From positions 1-42,190 of the forward strand of contig JAHEEV010000025.1 in NCBI GenBank assembly GCA_024640505.1: 42,190 nt of DNA. The letters are read 5' to 3'. Shown in pieces: positions 31,829-38,935 of the stretch (position 1 is the first letter of the stretch; every line of letters begins with the position of its first letter). A program made the position numbers and the translations under genes. This stretch comes from Halieaceae bacterium. GTDB taxonomy: Bacteria; Pseudomonadota; Gammaproteobacteria; Pseudomonadales; Halieaceae. The notes beneath the pieces are model-generated. The model saw only the letters and a program-made list of their open reading frames with translations. It made no database searches and had not been told where the DNA came from.

Positions 31829-33127
31829 CTAGCGGCCCAGCAGGCGTCGAGAAAGGGCCGAACTGATGCCCGCGTCGCGAAAGGGCAGGAATTCCTGCAG
31901 CCGCGGATAACCGGACTCGAACAGCTGCTGCGGCATCCGGGCATCCTTTGCCGGATAGAGTCGCCCGCCGGCCTCTCCCACGATCGCATCCAGCCGAATC
32001 ATCAGCGCCAGCGTCTCCTCGCCGCGATTGGGGAAATCCAGGGCCAGGGTGGCTCCCGGTCGGGGAAAGCTCAGCATTCCCGGAGACTGCCTCTCCCCGA
32101 AAGTTTTCAGCACGGCGAGGAAAGAGCCGGTTTTCGATTTCGCCGTTTCATCCAGCAACGCCGACAGTGCATCCTGCCGCTGTTCGGTGGGCAGCACACA
32201 CTGGTACTGATAGAAGCCGCGGGGGCCATACATGCGGTTCCAGTCAGCCAGTCGATCCAGCGGGTAGAAAAAGGGGCGGTAATCCTCGCGCTTTTTCCCC
32301 GCTGCAAGCCTGTGCAGGAAATAATAGGCCCCGTTGGCCGGCCGCAGGGTCAGTCGGTTCACCAGAGAGAGCGGCGGCGTGAACCCCAGGTACGAGGGTT
32401 TCCCGACCGGCGGGACGGTCGACTCGTCGTCTGCATGGTTGCCGCGCAGGAAAATTCCGCGCAGTCCCGACCCCGAGAGGCAGTCTATCCAGGATACCGT
32501 ATATTCCCAGGCTTCCTCGGACCCATCCGCCAACCGGAAGAATTCATCAAGCCCATGGAAGGGGATCGTTTCCGTCTCGAGCCAGGGCCCGCACACCCGG
32601 CGCAGCTGCAGGGTGGCCGTCGTAATGACGCCGGTCAGTCCCATGCCGCCAATCGTCGCCGCGAACCAGTCAGGGGCGTTATCAGGCCCGCAATCGAGCT
32701 GGCTGCCGTCGGTCCTGACCAGCCTCAGCTGCGACACATGATCACCAAAACTGCCCAGCCGGTGGTGGTTCTTGCCGTGTACGTCATTGGCGATGGCGCC
32801 CCCCACCGTCACGAAGCAGGTTCCGGGCGTGACCGGCAACATCCAGCCCCGGGGCACGGCCAGCTGCTGGATATCCCGCAACAGGACGCCGGCCTCGCAC
32901 TCCAGAACACCGCTCTCTTCATCAAACCGGATAAACCGGTCGAGGTTGCGGGTCGTCCAGAGTTTGCCACCCGGATTCAGGCAGACGTCGCCGTAGCTGC
33001 GCCCCATGCCGTAGGCCAGCCCGGACCCATGGGTGGCCAGGTCAGCGGCAATGCGGCTCCTGTCATGCAGCGGCGCCACCTGGTGCTCCCAGTGACCCAG
33101 CCTGCCCCAGGAGGATACAGCTACCAT
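31829..33127 (-). CDS. dprE1: DprE1-like FAD-dependent polyprenylphosphoryl-ribose oxidase
   Basis: This 432-residue flavoprotein of the PCMH/vanillyl-alcohol-oxidase fold has GMGRSYGD (residues 40-47), PGTCFVTVGGAIANDVHGKNHH ending at His122, and IGGMGLTGVI. It also has WNRMYGPRGFYQYQCVLPTE and GGRLYPAKDAR with Lys394. These match M. tuberculosis DprE1 (Rv3790, from memory) including His132 and Lys418. DprE1 oxidises the 2'-hydroxyl of decaprenyl-phospho-ribose. The position of mycobacterial Cys387, the target of benzothiazinones, is Ala362 here (LALDFP). The ATG at 33127 overlaps the UbiA gene by 7 bases; the frame upstream of it mirrors UbiA. Confidence 0.92.
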   Translation of the reverse strand: MVAVSSWGRLGHWEHQVAPLHDRSRIAADLATHGSGLAYGMGRSYGDVCLNPGGKLWTTRNLDRFIRFDEESGVLECEAGVLLRDIQQLAVPRGWMLPVTPGTCFVTVGGAIANDVHGKNHHRLGSFGDHVSQLRLVRTDGSQLDCGPDNAPDWFAATIGGMGLTGVITTATLQLRRVCGPWLETETIPFHGLDEFFRLADGSEEAWEYTVSWIDCLSGSGLRGIFLRGNHADDESTVPPVGKPSYLGFTPPLSLVNRLTLRPANGAYYFLHRLAAGKKREDYRPFFYPLDRLADWNRMYGPRGFYQYQCVLPTEQRQDALSALLDETAKSKTGSFLAVLKTFGERQSPGMLSFPRPGATLALDFPNRGEETLALMIRLDAIVGEAGGRLYPAKDARMPQQLFESGYPRLQEFLPFRDAGISSALSRRLLGR

Positions 33128-34554
33128 GGCCAGTCCAGGCTGCCCAGGTACACGACCAGCAGGAACAGCGCCCCTGCCAGCAGACTGGTCCGATCCTTGA
33201 TGGCGAAGACCAGCGGGTCGTCGTGCATCTGGCCCCGGTGTGCCTGCATCCACATCCAGCTTATCCAGTACAGCAGGATCAGTACGGCTCCCCACACGAT
33301 CTCCGGCGTGGCGTAGAGCAGCAGTATCTCTTCACTGTTCAGATACAGCGAGAGCACCAGCGCCGCTGCATAACCCGCGCTGATGCCCAGCGCCTGCACC
33401 AGGGGCGCGTCAGAGGTGACATAGCCACGGCCATGTATCTCGTGCCGCCCCTCCAGCAGCTGCACTTCCAGTTCTGCGTAACGCTTCACGAAAGCCAGGG
33501 ACAGGAAGATAAAGGCGGAGAAGGCCAGGAGCCAGAAGGAGAGACCCATCCCCACGGCAGCGGCCCCGGCAATGATGCGCAGGGTGTAGAGCACCGCGAG
33601 GGTGATGCAGTCCAGCAGGATAAGCCGCTTCAGGAACCAGGAATAAGACAGGGTGACCAGCAGGTACGTCGCAAGACACAGCAGAAATGTCGCGCCAATC
33701 TGCCAGGCGAGAAGCAGGCTGCCGGCCAGCAGCAGGGGCACCGCCAGCACACCCGTCACGATAGGCACCTGCCCTGACGCGAGGGGGCGATGGCGTTTGC
33801 GTGGATGTATCCGGTCACTCTCCAGATCGAGCAGATCATTGATGAGGTACGTCGCCGAGGCTGCGAGACTGAAAGAGAGAAATGCCAGGGACAGCAGCAG
33901 CCACGATTCCACCTCGACCCACTCGTGCGCTGCCAGCACCGGCGCAAAGAGCAGCAGGTTCTTGAGCCACTGCTGCACGCGCAGCAGCCGCGCCCAATCC
34001 GAAAGCTTCATCGCGGGGCGGGGGAATTCCCGGAGCACAGGGCATAGCGCAGCCGCCTGCCTGGCAAGGTCACCCCTGGCGTTCACCACAATGGCGCCGG
34101 CGGCGCATTTCCAGATGGGCAGGTCTGCCTGCGCATTGCCGGCGTAGTCGAATTCCCCGCGGCCGAAGCGCTCACACAGCGCTTCGGCCTTGCGCTCCCC
34201 GCCCAGATTATTGTCAGCATCGCTGGCCAGGACTTCATCAAAAATGCCAAGAAAGTCCGCCACACTCCGGGCAAACTTGTCGTTGGAAGCGGTGCAGAGA
34301 ATCAGACGACGCCCCCGGCCCCGCTCTTCCCGGAGCCACTGCAGCAACTCGGGATGGTAGGGTAATGTAGCGGGATCCAGTTCGGTCCGCTCGGCAATAT
34401 AGTGCTTGGTGGAAGCCTTGCCGCGCAGCAGCGCACCGACCAGTCCCGCTGACGACAGGGGGTTGCTCCTCAGCAACCTGATGGCGGATTCATGCAACAG
34501 GTCGGTCATGATCAGGGTGCCGTCCAGATCCACCACCAGCGGTTTTTCAACCAA
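33121..34554 (-). CDS. HAD phosphatase - UbiA prenyltransferase fusion (5-phosphoribosyl-1-phosphate polyprenyltransferase type)
   Basis: This is a 477-residue two-domain protein. Residues 1-180 form a HAD hydrolase with all four motifs: Asp9-Leu-Asp11-Gly-Thr, Thr88/Ser90 in LCTASND, Lys122 in GERKAEAL and Asp144 in YAGNAQADLPIW. Residues 185-477 form a UbiA prenyltransferase with about eight helices, RVQQWLKNLLLF and the metal-diphosphate motif Asn239-Asp240-x2-Asp243-x3-Asp247 followed by HPRKRHRPLASG. These match mycobacterial Rv3806c, which joins PRPP to decaprenyl phosphate. The fused HAD domain could remove the 5-phosphate next. The start is TTG at 34554 with a strong GGGGAGG site. It is the first gene of a seven-gene coupled operon. 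Confidence 0.9.
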   Translation of the reverse strand: MVEKPLVVDLDGTLIMTDLLHESAIRLLRSNPLSSAGLVGALLRGKASTKHYIAERTELDPATLPYHPELLQWLREERGRGRRLILCTASNDKFARSVADFLGIFDEVLASDADNNLGGERKAEALCERFGRGEFDYAGNAQADLPIWKCAAGAIVVNARGDLARQAAALCPVLREFPRPAMKLSDWARLLRVQQWLKNLLLFAPVLAAHEWVEVESWLLLSLAFLSFSLAASATYLINDLLDLESDRIHPRKRHRPLASGQVPIVTGVLAVPLLLAGSLLLAWQIGATFLLCLATYLLVTLSYSWFLKRLILLDCITLAVLYTLRIIAGAAAVGMGLSFWLLAFSAFIFLSLAFVKRYAELEVQLLEGRHEIHGRGYVTSDAPLVQALGISAGYAAALVLSLYLNSEEILLLYATPEIVWGAVLILLYWISWMWMQAHRGQMHDDPLVFAIKDRTSLLAGALFLLVVYLGSLDWPW

Positions 34555-34620
34555 GGGCGGCCTCCCCGACCTGGAGTCGATGCTTCGCTGATAGCCCGGT
34601 TTGCATCGTGAACGCCATCC

Positions 34621-35625
34621 CTAGCACGGTTTGCCGTGGCATTCACTGCTATCCATCTGCATGGCCATCTGCACTGAGTGCAGCAGGAACCTCTGGGCCT
34701 GCTGATGGATTTCGCCCAGGAAGATCGGCGTGGTCCTTGGGTTCTCGTAATCCTCGCCCCGAATCTGCCGGTATTGTTCGTTACTTGCTTCTATGTAGGT
34801 GCTCCTTGCTGCCGTGTCCTGACCACCCGTGGTTACGCCGCCATGAAACTGGTGGAAGGTGCCCTCCCCCGGCAGAATCACGTGCTTGATGCCGGGATGT
34901 TCACAGGCCCGCTTGTAGAAATCGAGATTGATGAGCCCGCCCCCGCGTAAATTGAATCGGGTATCGTAACCTCCGAGCTCATTCCAGAGCTGCCGGGAAA
35001 GACTGATGCAATTGCTCTCGCTGTTGGGGAGGAAGAAGCCCAGTGCACTGGACGCATTCATACAGGATATTTCAAACAACCGGTAACCGTCCTGCGGCCA
35101 GGCAATAGACTGGAGCAGATGATGTTCATGCTCGCTGTCCCAGCCGGAAGCCGCCGCCTCCTGCTGGAGTTGGTGGCCGATATGGTACCCGGGCACTGAA
35201 ACAACCGCGGAATCGCCCAAGCCGAGCCCGAGAATGATATGTTTGAGAGCACCGGGCGTCAGCATTCTTGCCCCATCGATCAGGATACAGATGTTTTCCC
35301 CGCTGGTTCTGGCCACCCCGAAATTGATGGCCGGCCCGGGAGAGGGTTCGGCGTTTTCACGCAGATAGTAGTGAAAATTGCCCGGCAGCGATTTGATAAA
35401 ATCCTGCCTCATCGCACGAGGCGATGCGTTCTCGACGATGATTACCTCGTATTCCTGGGGCCGGATATCACGCTGGTAATCGCACAGGAGCGACTTCACG
35501 GTATTTTCCGCCTGATCCATCATGTCGTGCACGATGACCACGCAGCTGAGCACCGGGGCCCGATCCCGCGCCGGTTGTCCTTCCGCCCCCGAGAGCAATC
35601 GGGACACTCTTTGCATCATCGACAT
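34621..35625 (-). CDS. Family 2 glycosyltransferase, DGAR-type paralogue 3
   Basis: This 334-residue protein is homologous to 5845-6807 and 20032-21126. Shared features are LSCVVIVHDMMDQAENTVKS, EVIIVENASP, LIDGARMLTP (Asp117-Gly-Ala-Arg), VPGYHIG, ESNCIS, GGGLINLDFYKRA and GEGTFHQFHGGVTT. No transmembrane helix is present. The ATG at 35625 lies 6 bases after the stop of the sulfotransferase at 35632, so the two genes are very likely co-expressed. The stop lies 66 bases before the UbiA fusion, so it may share a transcript with the polyprenyl-phospho-pentose operon. Confidence 0.85.
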   Translation of the reverse strand: MSMMQRVSRLLSGAEGQPARDRAPVLSCVVIVHDMMDQAENTVKSLLCDYQRDIRPQEYEVIIVENASPRAMRQDFIKSLPGNFHYYLRENAEPSPGPAINFGVARTSGENICILIDGARMLTPGALKHIILGLGLGDSAVVSVPGYHIGHQLQQEAAASGWDSEHEHHLLQSIAWPQDGYRLFEISCMNASSALGFFLPNSESNCISLSRQLWNELGGYDTRFNLRGGGLINLDFYKRACEHPGIKHVILPGEGTFHQFHGGVTTGGQDTAARSTYIEASNEQYRQIRGEDYENPRTTPIFLGEIHQQAQRFLLHSVQMAMQMDSSECHGKPC

Positions 35626-35631
35626 GGTGGA

Positions 35632-36327
35632 TCAGAGACTTGCATCACACAGCCGGCCGTAGAGCCGCCTGATTTTCCAGGGAAGCCGTGGCGTCGCGTG
35701 GCTGTCGTATAGCTTGAGTTCACTGTCATAGAAATCCCCCTCGCCTTCGGACGTTTTCAGCCCCATCCGTTGGATGACGCCCTCCAGCTTCGCCTCGAAG
35801 ATCTCCTCCGGATCGTCAAAACAGAGCAGCGGAAAGGAGCGGCGAGAGTATTCCCTGTATAGCGCCTTATTGTAGGCATACCAGAGTGAAAGAGAGGCTT
35901 TCCTGTCCATGTGACTGCGTCGCTTCAGCGAGCCGGCCACCGCATTAGGATGGCGAAATATACCGACATATTCCAGCCTGTCCGTGATCGCTTTCCAGCC
36001 TTCGAGCACCAGCAGGGTCCTCGGGTCCTTGAAACCCATCACGTCGATATCGCGGTATCGCGCCAGAATTTCGCGGGCCCGTTCCACGTGCCGGGGCGAC
36101 CAGCGCACCGTGCCCGGCGGGTGGTCCCAGGATCCGCCATTGTCTGCAAGAATGTCATCGTGCAGATCCACGAATTCCTGGTTCTCCCTGTTGCCCTTGA
36201 GATTAAACGGATTCCAGGTGTGGCAGTCGCCCAGGTACAGTCCTGCCTCCTGAAGAGAACCGGTGAGGCAGCTGGTGCCGCTGCGGTGCATCCCCAGGAT
36301 GCAGATTATTCTCTTGGGCGAATCCAT
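35632..36327 (-). CDS. Sulfotransferase family protein
   Basis: This 231-residue soluble protein opens MDSPKRIICILGMHRSGTS, where GMHRSGTS is the 5'-phosphosulfate-binding loop. EYVGIFRHPNAVAGSLKRR in the middle corresponds to the 3'-phosphate-binding segment. It is related to the sulfotransferase at 41139 (same MHRSGTS loop) but lacks its coiled-coil tail. PAPS is the expected donor; the acceptor is unknown. The ATG at 36327 matches the family start. A GTG at 36405 would add 26 residues and lies just behind a possible promoter, so it remains possible. Confidence 0.85.
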   Translation of the reverse strand: MDSPKRIICILGMHRSGTSCLTGSLQEAGLYLGDCHTWNPFNLKGNRENQEFVDLHDDILADNGGSWDHPPGTVRWSPRHVERAREILARYRDIDVMGFKDPRTLLVLEGWKAITDRLEYVGIFRHPNAVAGSLKRRSHMDRKASLSLWYAYNKALYREYSRRSFPLLCFDDPEEIFEAKLEGVIQRMGLKTSEGEGDFYDSELKLYDSHATPRLPWKIRRLYGRLCDASL

Positions 36328-36426
36328 GACGAATGGGTAGTTATTGCTCACGGGCAGGGGGCGCTCTATCGCCTCCAGGAGACCATACAGCAGGGAGCCG
36401 AACACGCCCCTTTGTTATAAAAATCC

Positions 36427-36432
36427 AGTATA
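36427..36432 (-). promoter_or_regulatory. Candidate -10 box upstream of the sulfotransferase/DGAR glycosyltransferase genes
   Basis: The minus strand reads TATACT, about 21 bases before the GTG at 36405. The sequence 17 bases further up is only weakly like a -35 box. It would separate this transcript from the AmpG-like gene. Confidence 0.3.
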
Positions 36433-36475
36433 GCCTTACCCTTGGGCGTTTACTATAAGCGACCACGGTACCGGT

Positions 36476-37720
36476 TTATGCCCCGGGATCCCGCCAGGGT
36501 GCCACCCAGAGCAGCAGGAACATACCCGGCACCGCGAGCACAGCGCACAGCAGGAAGAAATCGGTCCATCCGGTCTGTTCCACGATAATCCCGGTGCTGG
36601 CGTTGGCGAAAGTACGCGGCAGGGCTGCCAGTGCCGTAAACAGGGCAAACTGGGTCGCGGCGTAGGTCTTGCTGGTCTCCCGGGCAATAAAGGCGGTAAA
36701 CGCCGCCGTGCCCATGCCGACGCCGAGGTATTCGAAACTGATCACCAGGGCGAGCATCCACAACAGGGGTCCGACTTCTGCCAGCAGGGCAAAACCGAGG
36801 ATGCTCACCACCTGAACGACACCAAACAACCACAGGGAGCGGTTGATGCCCAGGCGTACCATGACCAGGCCTCCCAGCAGGCCCCCAAAAATGGCTGGCC
36901 AGAGTGCGGCGTGTTTGGCCACCAGCCCTATCTCGGTCTTGGTAAAGCCCATATCGAGATAGAACGGGGTGGCCAGGGCAGTGGCCATATTGTCGCCGAT
37001 CTTGTAGAGGAACATGAAGGCGAGCACCAGCAGCAGGCCCGACAGACCGCGCCTGTCCAGGTACTCGGCAAAGGGAGCCACGACCGCCTGGCGCAGGCCG
37101 GTACCGGTGGGCAGCTCGGACGCCGGCTCTGTCACCAGCAGGGACATCACCACGCCCACGGCCATGAAAGCCCCGGTGATCCAGAACACGCTGGACCAGG
37201 GCAGCACGTCCGCCAGGATCAGTGACAGGGAGCCCGGTACCAGACTGGCAATCCGGTAGGCCTGGATATGGATGGCATTGCCCAGGCCCAGTTCCTCGTC
37301 AGGCAGGATCTCCCGCCTGTAAGCATCCAGCGCCACGTCCTGGCTGGCGCTGAAAAAAGCCACCGCCACCGCCAGCCAGGCGATCAACCAGGTTGACTGG
37401 GCCGGCTGGAACATGCCGAGCATCCCTATCGACACCAGCAGCGCCAGCTGAAAAATGATCATCCAGCCCCGCCGCCGGCCCAGGAAAGGCGGCACCCAGC
37501 GGTCCATCAGCGGTGCCCACATGAATTTCCAGGTATAGGGGATGCCCACGAGCGCGAAAAGCCCGATCTCCGTCAGCGATACACCCCCCTCCCGCAGCCA
37601 GGCCGGCACCAACTGGAACAGGACATAAAGCGGCATCCCGGACGCAAAGCCGGTAAAAATACAAATCAGCATCCGCCTGTTCAGCACAGCCTGCCACGCC
37701 GACCCACTCCGCTCGCTCAC
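36476..37720 (-). CDS. ampG: AmpG-type MFS permease
   Basis: This 414-residue major facilitator has about twelve transmembrane helices. FTGFASGMPLYVLFQLVPAWLREGGVSLTEIG, GIPYTWKFMWAPLMDRW, GRRRGWM and SQDVALDAYRRE (read here as separate short motifs) are the signatures of AmpG, the inner-membrane importer of GlcNAc-anhydroMurNAc muropeptides in cell-wall recycling. The GTG at 37720 starts 10 bases after the preceding sulfotransferase gene. Its presence inside a glycan island is unusual. It may be the housekeeping AmpG or a paralogue that moves another sugar compound. The symbol reflects family membership. Confidence 0.85.
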   Translation of the reverse strand: MSERSGSAWQAVLNRRMLICIFTGFASGMPLYVLFQLVPAWLREGGVSLTEIGLFALVGIPYTWKFMWAPLMDRWVPPFLGRRRGWMIIFQLALLVSIGMLGMFQPAQSTWLIAWLAVAVAFFSASQDVALDAYRREILPDEELGLGNAIHIQAYRIASLVPGSLSLILADVLPWSSVFWITGAFMAVGVVMSLLVTEPASELPTGTGLRQAVVAPFAEYLDRRGLSGLLLVLAFMFLYKIGDNMATALATPFYLDMGFTKTEIGLVAKHAALWPAIFGGLLGGLVMVRLGINRSLWLFGVVQVVSILGFALLAEVGPLLWMLALVISFEYLGVGMGTAAFTAFIARETSKTYAATQFALFTALAALPRTFANASTGIIVEQTGWTDFFLLCAVLAVPGMFLLLWVAPWRDPGA

Positions 37721-37730
37721 AGTATAAAAC

Positions 37731-38837
37731 TCAAGTCCAGCTCAACATGCAGTCCCGGTCCGCCGTATCAAAGACGTTCCAGAGGTTCTGCTCCGCGAGG
37801 GCCAGTACTGTGGCCCGGGCAAACAACTGCCGATACTCGGGGTATGCCCCCCCCTTGAAAATCTTGAACATATGCTTGGCGTATCCGGCCAGGTCCAGCT
37901 TGTTGATCTTGTATAACTTGATCTCCTCCGGTTCCGGGATAGCCTGCCGGAACAGCTCATCGGATTTCAGGTACTCCTCGGCTATGGCGTGGTTGACCTG
38001 CAACCACTCCTCCCGGAACCGGCGATAGAGCGCCTTGTGCACATAGGAGCAGCCCTTCACCGGCTTCTGCGGGCAGACATGTTGCAGGATCTTCAACACT
38101 TCTTCATTCTGGTTTTTGTCAAAGCCCATCTTGTTGAGACAGCGTTTGACGTACAACTGCACCATGCCGAGGCTTTCATTGTGGTCTTTGTACCCCGATT
38201 TCAGCAGCGGGGTATCGGTGGCGGCGCAGAAGTCCTGCACGATATCGCCATTGCGCCACTGCTCCGCTTCGAAGGGGCGGATAATCATGTGTTTCTTGCC
38301 GAAGGCGCCACTCCATACGTTCAACAGGCTGTAGTAATCCTGCTGGAATATCTGGTGGGTACTGTAAAACCGGTAGGCGCTGTGAGCCCACTGCCGGACC
38401 CCCTTGACATCCTGGTTGTAGAAAGAGCTGTAGAGCTGGTCCTGCCTGCGTAGATAGACCACGACACGGATGTCGTGCCCCTGGAGCTGGTCGGCCACCA
38501 CATCCAGCATCGCCTCGATGTTATGTTTCTGCCCGAAAAAAAGCTCTGAGCTCAGAATAACCGAGTGTATGTTGCTTTCGTGGCGGGCGATCTCGGCTTT
38601 CAGGGCGGCCCAGGCCTCCCCCCTGGGCCGGGATCCGTACCAGATATCCGGCATACGAATACCCTGGCACTGCTCTATCAGGTCACAGACTAACAGGTGG
38701 TGCGCGTCCCCGACGCGCGGGTCCTTCGGGTAGAGGACACCGTTTTTCAGGAGCATGGAATAGTTGCGGACGAGTATGCTCTGCAGCGTGGACGTGGCGG
38801 TCTTCGGGGCACCGATGTGAATATAGACTGTGGCCAT
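37731..38837 (-). CDS. Sulfotransferase-like protein
   Basis: This 368-residue protein opens MATVYIHIGAPKTATSTLQ, with HIGAPKTATSTL (residues 7-18) as the 5'-phosphosulfate-binding loop. VVVYLRRQDQLYSSFYNQ has the layout of the 3'-phosphate-binding region. It is a divergent sulfotransferase of the kind frequently found in polysaccharide loci, not closely like the other three in this window. The ATG at 38837 has a weak GGA site. It precedes the AmpG-like gene by 10 bases. The substrate is unknown. Confidence 0.82.
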   Translation of the reverse strand: MATVYIHIGAPKTATSTLQSILVRNYSMLLKNGVLYPKDPRVGDAHHLLVCDLIEQCQGIRMPDIWYGSRPRGEAWAALKAEIARHESNIHSVILSSELFFGQKHNIEAMLDVVADQLQGHDIRVVVYLRRQDQLYSSFYNQDVKGVRQWAHSAYRFYSTHQIFQQDYYSLLNVWSGAFGKKHMIIRPFEAEQWRNGDIVQDFCAATDTPLLKSGYKDHNESLGMVQLYVKRCLNKMGFDKNQNEEVLKILQHVCPQKPVKGCSYVHKALYRRFREEWLQVNHAIAEEYLKSDELFRQAIPEPEEIKLYKINKLDLAGYAKHMFKIFKGGAYPEYRQLFARATVLALAEQNLWNVFDTADRDCMLSWT

Positions 38838-38935
38838 GATATATCCGGGTAAGCAGGCCGCGATTATGCCTGAAAGCGATTTGCCTCGCTATTAACCCTG
38901 GCCGCGTCAACCAACTTCCGGATGCGTCTGCGGCG

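Noticed and set aside
31763-33316. Open frame of about 517 codons on the plus strand opposite the dprE1-like gene
   Set aside because: The minus-strand frame encodes a clear DprE1 homologue with conserved motifs. The plus-strand frame shows no domain and is an effect of high GC and codon bias.
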